Shown here piece after piece: positions 9,383 to 19,883 of a DNA stretch of 64,000 nucleotides. The position numbers and the translations under genes are program-made. The DNA is from Paenibacillus dendritiformis (GTDB lineage Bacteria; Bacillota; Bacilli; Paenibacillales; Paenibacillaceae). Under the pieces are notes generated by a model that made no database searches, was not told the DNA's origin, and was given only the letters and a program-made list of their open reading frames with translations. How positions within the stretch are numbered: the first letter of the stretch is position 1; each line of letters opens with the position of its first letter. The stretch is taken from contig NZ_AP025344.1 of assembly GCF_021654795.1 (NCBI RefSeq), positions 1,860,501-1,924,500 on the forward strand, in the 5' to 3' direction.

Positions 9383-9468
9383 GGAAGCCTAACGGCATAA
9401 GGGAAACGGAGCTGTATGCAATTCCGTTGCCGGAGTGCCAGTATATGAGGATTAATGGAGGTTACGGT

Positions 9469-9816
9469 ATGACCATTCAACCAAGAGAGCTGCTCGACAT
9501 CGTTGTCGCGGCGGCGGAAGAGAAAAAAGCGATGGATCTCGTCGTGCTCGATCTGCAGGGGATTTCCCTGATTGCGGATTATTTTGTCGTGTGCCACGGG
9601 AATTCGGATACCCAGGTGCAAGCGATTACGAACGAGGTGCGCAAGCGGGTTCACGAGGCGGGCGCAGCGGTCCGGGGAATGGAAGGCTTGGAATCCTCGC
9701 GCTGGGTCCTGCTCGATCTCGGCGATATCGTCATCCACATCTTCCATCGAGACGAGCGCGAATACTATAACATCGAGAAGTTGTGGTCCGACGCGAAAGT
9801 TGTGGAGATGGCATGA
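9469..9816 (+). CDS. rsfS: Ribosome silencing factor RsfS
   Basis: A 115-residue member of the RsfS/Iojap family, which binds ribosomal protein L14 and blocks subunit joining in starvation. Family features are DLQGISLIADYFVVCHGNSD and the end DIVIHIFHRDEREYYNIEKLW. ATG 9469 is preceded by TGGAGG at good spacing; an upstream in-frame ATG lacks one. The stop overlaps the next ATG (ATGA). Confidence 0.95.
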   Translation: MTIQPRELLDIVVAAAEEKKAMDLVVLDLQGISLIADYFVVCHGNSDTQVQAITNEVRKRVHEAGAAVRGMEGLESSRWVLLDLGDIVIHIFHRDEREYYNIEKLWSDAKVVEMA

Positions 9817-10769
9817 CGCTGACCGCGGGCACGATAACACGGCTGCAGGTGGCGCGGGAGGTGTCGCCTTACGGCTACTTTCTGACAGACGGGGAACAGG
9901 ACGTCATTCTTCATTATTCCGAATTGACAGATCCGGTGAAGCCGGGGGACGAGGTCGACGTCTTTTTATTCTATGATACGGAGGATCGGCTCGCATCGAC
10001 CATGAAGCGCCCGTATCTCACCCTGGATGAGGTCGCGCCGCTCCAGGTGGCGGACATTCATCCCCGCTATGGCTGCTTCCTGGAAATGGGCATCGGGCGC
10101 CAACTGCTGCTTCCGAAGAGCGAACTGCCGGAATACGAGCCGCTCCATCCCCTAGTCGGGGACACCGTCTACGTGAAGATGGTCCATGACCGGGTAGGCC
10201 GGCTCGTGGCGCGGGCGGCATTGGAACAGGATCTTGTTCCGCTGGCTTTTGACGCGCCGGCCGCTTGGCGCAACACATGGCACGAGGCCATCGTCTACCG
10301 GCCGCTGAAGATAGGGACCTTCCTCGTGCTCGACGGCGGTCCGATCGGCTTCGGGGTCATCGGATTCCTGCACGAATCGATTCGGCCGCGGCCGCTCCGG
10401 CTCGGGGAGAAGGTGCGCGTGCGCGTCACCCATATCCGCGACGATGGCCGCGTGAACGTGACGATGGCCGAACGCAAGGAGATTGGCATGGACAGGGATG
10501 CGGATCGGCTGTTCTCGTTCTTGCGGGAGCGTCCGAACGGAGCGATGCCGTATTCGGACGAGACTCCGGCCGATATTGTGAAGCAGCGGTTCGGGATGAG
10601 CAAGTCGGCGTTCAAGCGCGCGGTCGGGCGCTTGATGAGGGCCGGCCTCGTCAAGCAGCAGGGAAGCTGGACGGAGCTGACGGAGAAAGGCGCGGCCCTT
10701 GGCCCGGATCAGCTCCAGCAGATCCTGCAGACCGAGAAGCCGGATCCGCCGCAGCTGAAGAAGCGCTGA
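9813..10769 (+). CDS. cvfB: S1-domain RNA-binding protein, CvfB/YitL family
   Basis: A 318-residue protein with tandem S1-like beta-barrels in the first 220 residues (for example HYSELTDPVKPGDEVDVFLF and LGEKVRVRVTHIRDDGRVNVTM) and a C-terminal winged-helix region (FGMSKSAFKRAVGRLMRAGLV). This is the layout of CvfB, a virulence and RNA-binding factor in staphylococci. It starts at the ATG overlapping the rsfS stop. It sits inside the yqe operon, where Bacillus has none. Confidence 0.88.
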   Translation: MTLTAGTITRLQVAREVSPYGYFLTDGEQDVILHYSELTDPVKPGDEVDVFLFYDTEDRLASTMKRPYLTLDEVAPLQVADIHPRYGCFLEMGIGRQLLLPKSELPEYEPLHPLVGDTVYVKMVHDRVGRLVARAALEQDLVPLAFDAPAAWRNTWHEAIVYRPLKIGTFLVLDGGPIGFGVIGFLHESIRPRPLRLGEKVRVRVTHIRDDGRVNVTMAERKEIGMDRDADRLFSFLRERPNGAMPYSDETPADIVKQRFGMSKSAFKRAVGRLMRAGLVKQQGSWTELTEKGAALGPDQLQQILQTEKPDPPQLKKR

Positions 10770-10856
10770 CACGCGGCACGTGAAGAAGCGCCGGCAACGG
10801 CGCAGGGGAAGAAGGCTAACAATGCCGCAGTGCGAGGGAAGGACGGAGAGGCTTGA

Positions 10857-11618
10857 ATGGAATCTTACGGCCGCTTTGCCGCGGTCTATGACCGCTTGAT
10901 GGAGGATATGCCCTATGACGCCTGGGTGCAATTCGCGGAGGAGGCGTGGCGGCGCTACTTGCCGTCGAAGCCGAAGCGGATTGTCGACCTCGGCTGCGGA
11001 ACGGGCAACATTGCGCTTCCGCTCGCCGCCAGAGGATACGCGCTGACCGGCATCGATCGGTCAGAGACGATGCTGGCCGTCGCCGAGCAGAAGTCCGCCT
11101 CCGCGCCCGCGACATCCGGCAGCATCCGCTGGCTGTGCCAGGATATGCGGGCATGGAATGGTGGCGAGCCGGCAAACGCTGTCGTCTCGTTCTGCGATTG
11201 CCTGAATTACATCACCGAAGAGGAGGATGTGAAGCGGGTGTTCGCGGCCACGCATGGTCAGCTGCGCGACGGAGGCGTCTTCTTGTTCGATGTGCATCAT
11301 ATTCGCCAATTCGAGTCGTATGCGGAGTCGCAGCCTTTCGCGTATGACGAGGACGATCTCGCATATATCTGGTTCTGCGATTATGACGAGGCGAGACGGG
11401 AGATCGAGCATCAGCTGACTTTTTTCATTCGGCAAGATGAGGGCTCCCTGTTCGAACGGGTCGACGAAACCCATGTTCAGCGCGCCTATGAGACGGAAGC
11501 GATGGCGGCCTGGCTGCGCGAGGCCGGATTTGCCCGCGTGGACATGTATGCCGATTTCGCATGGGAGGCGCCGAACGGCCAGTCCGCGCGCATTTTCTAT
11601 GTTGCAGTCAAGGAATAG
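10857..11618 (+). CDS. yqeM: Class I SAM-dependent methyltransferase YqeM
   Basis: A 253-residue Rossmann methyltransferase. SAM motif I (VDLGCGTGN) is near residue 42, followed by GIDRSETML and a motif IV region SFCDCLNYI. It is the last gene of the yqe operon, 87 nt after cvfB, with GGAGAGG before the ATG. The substrate is unknown. Confidence 0.88.
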   Translation: MESYGRFAAVYDRLMEDMPYDAWVQFAEEAWRRYLPSKPKRIVDLGCGTGNIALPLAARGYALTGIDRSETMLAVAEQKSASAPATSGSIRWLCQDMRAWNGGEPANAVVSFCDCLNYITEEEDVKRVFAATHGQLRDGGVFLFDVHHIRQFESYAESQPFAYDEDDLAYIWFCDYDEARREIEHQLTFFIRQDEGSLFERVDETHVQRAYETEAMAAWLREAGFARVDMYADFAWEAPNGQSARIFYVAVKE

Positions 11619-11650
11619 CCGCCCATAACACGGCTGCTAGGCGACAATCG

Positions 11651-11679
11651 TTGACAATATCCTTAATTTTCATTATGAT
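11651..11679 (+). promoter_or_regulatory. Sigma-A promoter of leuS
   Basis: A perfect -35 TTGACA (11651-11656), 17 bp spacer and TATGAT -10 (11674-11679), just upstream of the T-box leader. Confidence 0.88.
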
Positions 11680-11685
11680 AGAGAT

Positions 11686-11987
11686 GCTTGCGTAAGCTGG
11701 TCAAGGCTATGCATACAATTGAACAAGTGCAATCAGACTGTGATGAGGATCAGTAGCTCGATACGCGCATCGAACAGAGAGCCGGCGGGTGGTGGAAGCC
11801 GGTGATGGGCAGGAGCGAACTCGCCTCGGAGTCTCGCAGCCGAACGGCAGGGAGGCTGTGACGTTTCACCGGCGTTAACGGTGCAGAGGGAGTGGAAGGC
11901 AAAGCATGCCTTTCGCTAACTAGGGTGGTACCACGGGAATTGAACCTCTCGTCCCTAGCGTTTTCGCTAAGGGCGGGAGGTTTTTTT
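11686..11987 (+). promoter_or_regulatory. Leucyl T-box leader of leuS
   Basis: The roughly 300-nt leader has all T-box landmarks. The stem-I purine motif AGAGAGCCGG is near 11777. The specifier region is GAACTCGCCTCGGAG, giving the triplet CTC (11820-11822, leucine). The T-box core AGGGTGGTACCACGGG lies at 11922-11937, and an intrinsic terminator ends at 11987. Uncharged tRNA-Leu pairing with the specifier and the NCCA-binding bulge should prevent termination and switch on leuS. Confidence 0.95.
11945..11987 (+). terminator. T-box regulated terminator
   Basis: CCTCTCGTCCCTAGCG and CGCTAAGGGCGGGAGG form a long stem around TTTT and are followed by seven T. The alternative antiterminator uses the T-box sequence just upstream. 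Confidence 0.93.
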
Positions 11988-12244
11988 GGCTGTATCGGAA
12001 TAGATAAGCGGCAGGCACGCGCATGATGTTTCGGTGGCAGCAGCATGAACCAGACCCGATGTCCGGCCCTATCCGGCAGATACGGAGCGGAAGCGGGAGG
12101 TGACCGCACGAATCGGGCGGAGTGGCCCGGTTCGGCCCGGAGGGGCGGGATGCCCGTCTCCTGCGGTTCAAGCATGATATTCGCATAAGGTGCGGGGCGG
12201 GCTGCGCGCGCAGCCTTCGCCAGGCACGGCAAGGAGGATTACGG

Positions 12245-14686
12245 ATGAGTCAGGAAGTCAACCAGCCGCATGGCTATCAACCGCAAATTTTGGAAAAGAA
12301 ATGGCAGCAGTACTGGGAAGAGCGCAAGACGTTCGCTACAGAGGAGAACTCCGGCAAGCCGAAGTTCTACGCGCTTGACATGTTCCCGTATCCTTCGGGC
12401 GCGGGATTGCATGTCGGCCACCCGGAAGGATATACGGCGACCGATATCATTTCCCGCTTCAAGCGCATGAGAGGGTACAATGTGCTTCATCCGATGGGCT
12501 GGGATGCGTTCGGCCTGCCGGCTGAGCAGCACGCGCTCGACACGGGCGAACATCCGCGCGACATTACGGTGAAGAACATCAACAATTTCCGCCGCCAGAT
12601 TAAGTCGCTCGGCTTCTCTTATGACTGGGACCGGGAGATCAGCACCACCGATCCCGACTATTACAAATGGACCCAGTGGATATTCATCCAGCTCTACAAG
12701 CGCGGGCTCGCGTATGAAGCGGAGATTCCGGTGAACTGGTGCCCGGCGCTCGGCACGGTGCTGGCGAACGAGGAAGTGATCGACGGCAAGTCGGAACGCG
12801 GCGGCCACCCGGTGATCCGGAAGCCGATGCGGCAGTGGGTGCTGAAGATTACGGAATATGCGGAGCGGCTGCTCGCGGATCTGGATGAGCTGGATTGGCC
12901 GGAGAGCTTGAAAGATATGCAGCGCAATTGGATTGGACGCTCCGAAGGGGCGGAGGTCCGCTTCGCGATCGATGGACATGACGACCACATCACCGTGTTC
13001 ACGACCCGCCCGGACACGCTGTTCGGCGCGACATACTGCGTCTTGGCGCCGGAGCACGAGCTGGTCGGCCGGATCACGGCTTCCGGGCAGCAAGCGGCGG
13101 TTCAAGCTTACCGGGAGCAGGCTGCGCGCAAGAGCGACCTGGAGCGCACCGATCTCGCGAAGGATAAGACAGGGGTATTCACCGGCGCGTACGCGATCAA
13201 CCCGGTCAACGGGGCGAAGCTCCCGATCTGGATTGCCGATTACGTTCTCGCCGGCTACGGAACCGGGGCCATTATGGCCGTTCCGGGCCACGACCAGCGG
13301 GACTGGGAATTCGCGAAGCAATTCGATCTGCCGATCGTGGAAGTCGTCTCCGGCGGAGATGTGACGAAGGAAGCGTTCGGCGGCGACGGGCCGCATGTGA
13401 ACTCGGACTTCCTGAACGGCCTCGGGAACGCTCAGGCGATTGCCCGCATGAATGAGTGGCTGACGGCGGAAGGCGTCGGCCAGCCGAAGGTGACGTACCG
13501 CCTGCGCGACTGGCTGTTCAGCCGCCAGCGGTACTGGGGGGAACCGATTCCGATTATTCATCTGGAGGACGGCACCATGAAGCCGATTCCGGAATCGGAG
13601 CTGCCGCTGATGCTGCCGGAGGTCGATCACATTCAGCCGTCGGGCACCGGCGAATCGCCGCTTGCGAACGTCGCCGAGTGGGTGAATACGGTCGATCCGG
13701 AGACCGGGATGCGCGCGCGCCGCGAGACGAACACGATGCCGCAGTGGGCCGGAAGCTGCTGGTATTATCTGCGCTTCATCGATCCGAAGAACGAGAAGGA
13801 GCTGTGCTCCAAAGAGAAGCAGGCAGAGTGGCTGCCGGTCGATCTGTATATCGGCGGAGTGGAGCATGCGGTCCTCCACTTGCTGTATGCGCGCTTCTGG
13901 CATAAGGTGCTCTACGATATCGGCGTCGTTGAGACGAAGGAGCCGTTCCAGAAGCTGGTCAACCAGGGGATGATCCTCGGCACGAACGGCGAGAAAATGT
14001 CCAAATCCCGCGGCAATGTCATCAATCCGGATGATATCGTGAACGAATTCGGCGCGGATACGCTGCGAATGTACGAAATGTTCATGGGGCCGCTCGAGAT
14101 TACGAAGCCATGGAACGAGAAGGGCGTCGAAGGCATGTTCCGATTCCTGAACCGGATCTGGCGCCTGTTCATCGCGGAGGACGGCCAACTGAACAGCAAG
14201 ATTACGGACGGGCCGGGAGAAGACAGCTTCATTCGGACCTGGCACAAGACCGTGAAGAAAGTGACCGAGGATATTGAGGCGATGCGGTTCAATACGGCCA
14301 TCAGCCAGTTGATGATCTTCATTAATGACGCGTACAAGGCAGAGACGCTGCCGCGCCAGGCGATGGAGAACTTCGTGCAGCTGCTGTCGCCGCTCGCTCC
14401 TCATATCGCGGAGGAATTGTGGCAGCGCCTGGGGCATAACGCCACCATCACGTATGTGCCGTGGCCATCGTATGACGAAGCATTGACCGTTGACGCCGAA
14501 GTGGAGATCGTCATTCAAGTGAACGGCAAGATAGCGGATCGGATTCGAATCGCCGCCGATGCGGACGAAGCCGCCATGCAGGAAAAAGCGATGTCTCTGC
14601 CGAACGTTCAGGACGCCATTGCTGGCAAGACCGTCCGTAAAGTCATCGCTGTCAAAGGCCGGCTGGTCAATATCGTGGTCGGTTAG
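12245..14686 (+). CDS. leuS: Leucyl-tRNA synthetase
   Basis: An 813-residue class Ia synthetase charging tRNA-Leu. The HIGH-type motif LHVGHPEG is near residue 53, the CP1 editing domain covers roughly 220-410 ([19 protein letters not shown]), KMSKSRGN is near 584, and the anticodon domain follows. ATG 12245 is preceded by AAGGAGG; an upstream in-frame ATG lies in the leader. Regulated by the leucyl T-box. The last 20 nt overlap the convergent comER gene. Confidence 0.97.
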   Translation: MSQEVNQPHGYQPQILEKKWQQYWEERKTFATEENSGKPKFYALDMFPYPSGAGLHVGHPEGYTATDIISRFKRMRGYNVLHPMGWDAFGLPAEQHALDTGEHPRDITVKNINNFRRQIKSLGFSYDWDREISTTDPDYYKWTQWIFIQLYKRGLAYEAEIPVNWCPALGTVLANEEVIDGKSERGGHPVIRKPMRQWVLKITEYAERLLADLDELDWPESLKDMQRNWIGRSEGAEVRFAIDGHDDHITVFTTRPDTLFGATYCVLAPEHELVGRITASGQQAAVQAYREQAARKSDLERTDLAKDKTGVFTGAYAINPVNGAKLPIWIADYVLAGYGTGAIMAVPGHDQRDWEFAKQFDLPIVEVVSGGDVTKEAFGGDGPHVNSDFLNGLGNAQAIARMNEWLTAEGVGQPKVTYRLRDWLFSRQRYWGEPIPIIHLEDGTMKPIPESELPLMLPEVDHIQPSGTGESPLANVAEWVNTVDPETGMRARRETNTMPQWAGSCWYYLRFIDPKNEKELCSKEKQAEWLPVDLYIGGVEHAVLHLLYARFWHKVLYDIGVVETKEPFQKLVNQGMILGTNGEKMSKSRGNVINPDDIVNEFGADTLRMYEMFMGPLEITKPWNEKGVEGMFRFLNRIWRLFIAEDGQLNSKITDGPGEDSFIRTWHKTVKKVTEDIEAMRFNTAISQLMIFINDAYKAETLPRQAMENFVQLLSPLAPHIAEELWQRLGHNATITYVPWPSYDEALTVDAEVEIVIQVNGKIADRIRIAADADEAAMQEKAMSLPNVQDAIAGKTVRKVIAVKGRLVNIVVG

Positions 14687-15512
14687 CTTCCTGTCCGGAG
14701 AATTGGGAGTGAACCTTTTCCAGGTCCTCTTCATATTTCGCGTGGGTGACCTGAATGAGCTGGGGGAACATATCCGCCAGCTCTTCCTTCATCAGCCGGA
14801 GCGCCTCGGCGGTGATGCCGCCGGGGACAGCTACGCGCTGCTGCAGCTGTTCCGGAGTGAAGCCCCCTTCCGTCAGGAGCTTGCCGGTGCCCAGCAGCAT
14901 CTCGCAGGCAAGACGCGACGCTTCGTCACGGCCGATGCCGGTGGCTTCCGTCGCGGCATCGATCCACCGCTGCAGGAAGTAAGCGATGAACGCCGGACCG
15001 CAGCTTGACAAGTCGGAAGAGATGCGGGTGTACTTCTCATCGATGCGCAGCGGTTGGCTGATGGATGACATCAGCCGCTCCAGGAGCTTCCGATCCTCCG
15101 TCTGAATCCGGCTCCCGTACATACAGAGCGATGCGCCGCTTCGGACGTAGCTCGTAATGCTCGGGATGATTTTCGCCACCTTGCACGGCAGCTGCTGCTC
15201 CAGGTGCTCCAGCAGCACCGGGCTCGTAATCGACACCAGGATGAGATCCGGGTGCGCAGCATGCCGTATTTCCTTCAGGACCGCCTTGAATTCCAGCGGC
15301 TTGACGCACAGAAAGACAATGTCGCTGTGCCGGACCGTCTCGGCATTGCTCGGCGAGACTTGAAGCCCGGGGTGTTGCGACGCAAGGCACTGGACTTTGT
15401 CCATCGTACGGTTGCTCGCTATGACCTGCTCCGGTGTCACAGCGCCGGATTGAATGAACGCATCGATTAGCGTTGTCCCCATACTTCCCGTACCGATAAA
15501 TCCGACCTTCAC
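14667..15512 (-). CDS. comER: ComER, pyrroline-5-carboxylate reductase-like late competence/sporulation protein
   Basis: A 281-residue member of the ProC family with the dinucleotide-binding start [13 protein letters not shown] and the C-terminal dimer region [13 protein letters not shown] and [13 protein letters not shown] use GTG at 15512, which has GAGGAGGG seven nt upstream on the reverse strand; an upstream in-frame GTG has no ribosome site. It is divergent from comEA, as in Bacillus. ComER is linked to biofilm formation and sporulation in bacilli and need not have proline-synthesis activity. The gene end overlaps leuS by 20 nt. Confidence 0.9.
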   Translation of the reverse strand: MKVGFIGTGSMGTTLIDAFIQSGAVTPEQVIASNRTMDKVQCLASQHPGLQVSPSNAETVRHSDIVFLCVKPLEFKAVLKEIRHAAHPDLILVSITSPVLLEHLEQQLPCKVAKIIPSITSYVRSGASLCMYGSRIQTEDRKLLERLMSSISQPLRIDEKYTRISSDLSSCGPAFIAYFLQRWIDAATEATGIGRDEASRLACEMLLGTGKLLTEGGFTPEQLQQRVAVPGGITAEALRLMKEELADMFPQLIQVTHAKYEEDLEKVHSQFSGQEANRPRY

Positions 15513-15650
15513 GGATGTTCCCTCCTCTGTTTGCACATTTGCATACCCTGACGCAGAACGCCCAATATATACGAATGGCTATACTATGTTTATTACCTAT
15601 ATGTAGGATGGGTTGGCCAATATACGTGTTCTAACGAGAGGAGACTAGGC

Positions 15651-16292
15651 ATGAGGAAGAGCCGTCATGCGTTATCCTTGCGTGTCTGGATCGCTCTGAC
15701 GGGGACGGCGATTGCCGGGCTTGCCGTCGCCATGGGCTTATGGCTGAAGCCGCAATGGGAGGAGGCTGCGGGGGGATGGACCCCGCTCAATGAAGCGATT
15801 GCCGAGCGTCTGGCCGCCGAGGAGGAGGGCGGGGCTCTGGCGGAACGGAGCGGAAGCCCGAATCCGGCGTCCGCTTCTTCCCTGCCGCGAACCGGAAGAG
15901 AACAAGGTCCCCCTTCGGCCTCGGGTGCGGGGGAGAGCGCCGGCCGCGGCTTGGGTGATGCGAACCGGCCCCTAACGATGCAGGCAGACAAGAAGCGGGC
16001 CGAACCCGGCCCGGGAGAAGGGAGCGATTTGTCCGCTGCGGGCGAAGCACGCGCCGCGAGGCCATCCGCAGAAGCGAAGCCGAAGCACGCGGCGAGCGGA
16101 CGGATCAATATTAATGAGGCCGATGCGGAAGCCTTAATGAAGCTCCCGGGGATCGGGCCCAGCAAGTCGCGGGCGATCGTGAAATACCGGGAGAACCACG
16201 GCCCGTTCCAGCGGCTGGAGGATTTGAAGAAGGTCAAAGGGATCGGCCCCGCCATCTTCGCCAAGCTGCGCGATCAAGCCTCGATCGAGTAG
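15651..16292 (+). CDS. comEA: ComEA, competence DNA receptor
   Basis: A 213-residue protein: one N-terminal membrane anchor (about residues 10-30), a long Pro/Ser/Gly-rich low-complexity linker (about 60-145), then a helix-hairpin-helix pair (ININEADAEALMKLPGIGPSK and a second turn VKGIGPAIFAKL) that binds double-stranded DNA. ComEA captures external DNA at the cell surface and passes it to ComEC. GAGAGGAG precedes the ATG. The linker is the part that varies most between species. Confidence 0.94.
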   Translation: MRKSRHALSLRVWIALTGTAIAGLAVAMGLWLKPQWEEAAGGWTPLNEAIAERLAAEEEGGALAERSGSPNPASASSLPRTGREQGPPSASGAGESAGRGLGDANRPLTMQADKKRAEPGPGEGSDLSAAGEARAARPSAEAKPKHAASGRININEADAEALMKLPGIGPSKSRAIVKYRENHGPFQRLEDLKKVKGIGPAIFAKLRDQASIE

Positions 16293-16397
16293 CGGGACGG
16301 CCGACTGATGACAAATCCGGTTGCGCCATGAGGGCATCGTGCTTACAATGAGGATAAGAACGATGGCAGCGGTCATCAGCCTACTACAGACGGGAGA

Positions 16398-16925
16398 ATG
16401 AATCGGATGACAACAAGTGTACGCAAAGATTGGGACACCTACTTCATGGATATCGCCTATATGGTGTCTACACGTTCACGCTGTCCTAGGCGGCATGTCG
16501 GCGCTGTGCTGGTGCAGGGCAAGAAGCTTCTCGGAACGGCCTATAACGGAGCGCCTATGGGAGTGCCGGATTGCAGCGAAGCGGGATGCATGATTGTCGA
16601 GCAGTACGAGAAGATCGTCGTTGACCGCGAGGAGCGGATGGTGAAAAAGGAACGGTGCATCCGCACCATTCATGCCGAGCAAAACCTGCTGCTGTTCACG
16701 GATCGGATCGACAGAGAGGGCTCTACGGTCTACGTGACGGACGAGCCGTGCTGGACCTGCGCCAATATGCTGGCGAACAGCGGCGTGACGGAGATCGTGT
16801 ACCACCGCCCTTATCCGAAGGACAGCGGGAAGGTTGCGGCGATGATGGAGCAGAAGGGAATTACGTTCCGGACGCTGGCCTCCTACCATCCGCCGCAGGA
16901 GACGATAATGGATACGACAGATTAA
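16398..16925 (+). CDS. comEB: dCMP deaminase ComEB
   Basis: A 175-residue zinc deaminase converting dCMP to dUMP. The zinc site is HAEQN plus PCWTCANMLANSG, and the N-terminal motif SRCPRRHVGAV is typical. It keeps the comEA-comEB-comEC order. A strong hairpin with a T-run separates it from comEC. Confidence 0.94.
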   Translation: MNRMTTSVRKDWDTYFMDIAYMVSTRSRCPRRHVGAVLVQGKKLLGTAYNGAPMGVPDCSEAGCMIVEQYEKIVVDREERMVKKERCIRTIHAEQNLLLFTDRIDREGSTVYVTDEPCWTCANMLANSGVTEIVYHRPYPKDSGKVAAMMEQKGITFRTLASYHPPQETIMDTTD

Positions 16926-16938
16926 TGATGTGGGGAAG

Positions 16939-17009
16939 AACCTCCATGCCGGAATTCCGGGCATGCCATGAACAGTGGCGGCCGCGGAAAGATGGCGTGG
17001 AGGTTTTTT
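16939..17009 (+). terminator. Terminator-like hairpin between comEB and comEC
   Basis: AACCTCCATGCC pairs with GGCGTGGAGGTT (one G-U), enclosing an internal GC-rich hairpin, followed by a T-run to 17009. It would reduce read-through into comEC unless there is a separate promoter. Confidence 0.75.
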
Positions 17010-17118
17010 GCGTTCTTCGGCAAGACAGCTAACCTGAATCAGCCTGACAAGCCGATACAGCGACACTGAGTGCTTACAAGGATGACAGGCCGAGTCCATA
17101 CCAGGAGGTGAGATCGAA

Positions 17119-19728
17119 TTGCTATCGCGCAGACCGATTGTGGCCGCGGCCGTCTGCTTCGTGATCGGGATTCACGCCGCGGCCGCATTATCCGCCGTTC
17201 ATGCCATACTGACTGTAGCGGGACTGCTGCTGACCCTTCCGCTAGGATGCGCCCTCCGCTGGTGCAGCGGGAGACAGGCGGCATTGTACGGGGCGGCGCT
17301 TCTCTGTTCGGCCTCGCTATACATCGTAACGGACAACCTCAACTCCAGCCGTTGGGCCCCGCCTCCCGATGCGGATCAGCCGGCGGCGGAGGGAAGCTGG
17401 GACGGCTATATTCTGTCTCCGGCGGAGCGGGACGGGGACCGGGTGCAATTTCATTTCCGGGCCGTCTCCTGGCAGGAAGACGCAGGAGGCGGTCCGGAGT
17501 CCGTGGACGAGAAGCTGCTGGTCCAGATCCGCCTGACCGCGCCGTCCGAGCTGGACGCGATGGCGCGGTGGGAGCGGGGCCAGCCCATGCGCCTTCATGG
17601 CCGGCTGACCGCGCCGGGAGACGCGTCGAACTTCGGGGCGTTCAGCTATCGGGAGTATCTTCGGCCGCAGCGTATTCATTGGATTCTCCGGGTTGCTGGC
17701 GCGGAGCAGGCCGTCATCATGGACGGATTGGACCGGAATGGATACCAGCGCGCGGAACAGGCCGCGCAGCGGGCGCTTGCCCGGGTCGATCGGGTCCGCG
17801 GAGCGCTGCTGGAGCTTATGGAGCGGCTGTATAAGCAGCCCCATAGCGGATATATGCAGGGACTTGTGCTTGGAAGCCGGACGGAACTGGATCCGGAGAC
17901 CTACCGCCAGTTCTCGGAGCTGGGTCTGACGCATGTGCTTGCCATTTCGGGACTCCATGTCGGCGTTTTCGCGGGGGCGCTTCTCGGCCTTCTCCGGCTT
18001 CTCCGCTTATCGAAGGAGAAGGGGCTGTTGATCGTTCAATCCTGCCTCCCGGCGTATATGCTGCTGACGGGATCGGCTCCTTCGGTTATCCGGGCAGGAT
18101 TGATGTCGATGATTGCTTTGTACTGCTTGCGCAAGGGCTGGCTGAAGGACGGGCTCCACATTTTGGCCCTCGTCCTGGTGGCGATGCTGGTGTGGGAGCC
18201 GTATTATGCGCTTCAGATCGGCTTTCAGCTGTCGTTCGCGGTGACTGCCGGATTGATAATCGGGGTGCCCCGCGCCGTGCAACTGCTGCCGGGGTGGCCG
18301 CTGTGGCTGTCCTCTTCCGCCGCCGTAACCTTGGTTGCCCAGGCGGTCTCTTTTCCGTTGACCGCTTATTACTTCCATCAATTTTCGCTTCTGTCGTTTG
18401 CGGCCAACTTCCTGCTCGTCCCGATTATCAGTCTTGGCGTGCTCCCCGCTGGAACGCTCTCGCTCCTCGCGGGCCTTCTCTATGAACCGGCAGCCCGCCC
18501 GCTAGCCTGGATTGTGTCGCAGATGAATGGGCTGACGTTCCGGATCGTCGAATGGCTGGCAGCCATCGAAGGCGCGGGCTTGATCTGGCCGCAGCTTCCG
18601 CTATGGTGGATTGGTGCTTACTACGGCAGTCTATGTCTCGTCTTCGCTGCATGGCGCCGGACGGCAGAAGGCGGAAGAGCGTTGCTCCGCAGCCGGATGG
18701 GGACGGCGGAGGAGGGCGATACACAGCCGCTCGGCTCATTCGTGGAGGTGCGCTCCTCCCCGCGAGGCATTCGGTACATCGGCTCCGTCTTGGCGGTCGT
18801 TCCGCTCGTCTTGCTTCTTGTCTGGGGCTGCCGGGATGGCCTCGGCCGAGATGCCCTGGTCAGCTTCATTGATGTCGGGCAAGGCGACGGCATTTTGATT
18901 CGTACGGCTTCCGGCAAGCATGTGCTGGTCGACGGGGGAGGAACGGTGACTTTCCGCAGGCCCGGGGATCGATGGAGGGAACGCCGGGTGCCGTTCGAGA
19001 TCGGCGAGAAGGTGGTCGTTCCCCTGTTGAAGGAGCGGGGCGTCCGGCGGCTGGATGCGGTCGTGTTGACGCATGCCGATCAAGACCATGCCGGCGGGCT
19101 ATTGGCGGTTCTGCGGCATATGCCGGTCAGCCGCTTCATCACGAACGGCACGTGGAAGTCCTCGGCGACGATGACTGCGCTGTACCGGACGGCTCTGGAG
19201 AAGCGCATCCCGATCAGCGGGGGCCGGGCCGGCGATTCGTGGATGGTCGATGAATGGACCCGGATTGATGTCCTTTATCCGATGCCGGATAGCGATGCGA
19301 TTCTTCTCCCGGAGGAGGAGAATCAAAATCGCGCCTCCCTCGTCCTGCTGCTGACGCTGACCCATCCGCGCAGCAAGGCGCAGGCGACGATGCTGCTGAC
19401 GGGGGATGTGGAAGCCGACGGAGAACGGCGCATGCTGGCTGCCGCCGCGGGCCAAGGCCGGCTGCCGCCCGTTGATGTATACAAGGTGGCGCATCACGGA
19501 AGCCGGACGTCATCCACTCCGGAATGGGTAGAAGCGTTCTCCCCGGCGGCAGGCGTCATCTCGCTGGGGCGCAACAACCGCTACGGGCATCCGCACCCGG
19601 ACGTGCTGGCCGCACTAGCGCGCGCGGAGGTCCCTGTCTTTCGCACCGACCGGGACGGAGAGATCCAGTTCAGGCTGGCTGCGGATGGTTTGAAGGTGCG
19701 GACAAAGCGTGATAGGATAGTTCCATAG
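17119..19728 (+). CDS. comEC: ComEC/Rec2 DNA uptake channel
   Basis: An 869-residue membrane protein. Residues 1-220 include the first hydrophobic segments and the DUF4131 region; the Competence domain (GLTHVLAISGLHVG near 275, then many helices) covers about 250-500. A C-terminal metallo-beta-lactamase domain follows (FIDVGQGDG, LTHADQDHAGG, LLTGDVE, KVAHHGS), proposed to degrade the non-transported strand. TTG start at 17119, preceded by AGGAGGTGA. All domains look intact, so the DNA uptake channel is likely functional. Confidence 0.95.
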   Translation: MLSRRPIVAAAVCFVIGIHAAAALSAVHAILTVAGLLLTLPLGCALRWCSGRQAALYGAALLCSASLYIVTDNLNSSRWAPPPDADQPAAEGSWDGYILSPAERDGDRVQFHFRAVSWQEDAGGGPESVDEKLLVQIRLTAPSELDAMARWERGQPMRLHGRLTAPGDASNFGAFSYREYLRPQRIHWILRVAGAEQAVIMDGLDRNGYQRAEQAAQRALARVDRVRGALLELMERLYKQPHSGYMQGLVLGSRTELDPETYRQFSELGLTHVLAISGLHVGVFAGALLGLLRLLRLSKEKGLLIVQSCLPAYMLLTGSAPSVIRAGLMSMIALYCLRKGWLKDGLHILALVLVAMLVWEPYYALQIGFQLSFAVTAGLIIGVPRAVQLLPGWPLWLSSSAAVTLVAQAVSFPLTAYYFHQFSLLSFAANFLLVPIISLGVLPAGTLSLLAGLLYEPAARPLAWIVSQMNGLTFRIVEWLAAIEGAGLIWPQLPLWWIGAYYGSLCLVFAAWRRTAEGGRALLRSRMGTAEEGDTQPLGSFVEVRSSPRGIRYIGSVLAVVPLVLLLVWGCRDGLGRDALVSFIDVGQGDGILIRTASGKHVLVDGGGTVTFRRPGDRWRERRVPFEIGEKVVVPLLKERGVRRLDAVVLTHADQDHAGGLLAVLRHMPVSRFITNGTWKSSATMTALYRTALEKRIPISGGRAGDSWMVDEWTRIDVLYPMPDSDAILLPEEENQNRASLVLLLTLTHPRSKAQATMLLTGDVEADGERRMLAAAAGQGRLPPVDVYKVAHHGSRTSSTPEWVEAFSPAAGVISLGRNNRYGHPHPDVLAALARAEVPVFRTDRDGEIQFRLAADGLKVRTKRDRIVP

Positions 19729-19746
19729 AGTGAGAGAGCAGCCTCG

Positions 19747-19772
19747 AAGCGCGTCGGCCTGACGTGCTTTTT
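19747..19772 (+). terminator. Terminator after comEC
   Basis: AAGCGCGTC pairs with GACGTGCTT (one G-U), loop GGCCT, then a short T-run. Confidence 0.65.
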
Positions 19773-19883
19773 GCGGGTTGTCACCTTGTTGTATCATGTA
19801 ATGCACATCAAAGCATCATTTGCTATGCTTAGTGATGAATTTCTGCGGATGAGAGAATAAACTACAAATTGGAAGTGAACCAC

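Noticed and set aside
12239..14734. An 831-codon reverse frame over leuS
   Set aside because: Antisense shadow of leuS; His/Arg/Leu-rich translation with no recognisable motif.
14667..15512. comER as a proline biosynthesis gene (proC)
   Set aside because: Protein family is shared, but the position divergent from comEA is diagnostic for comER.
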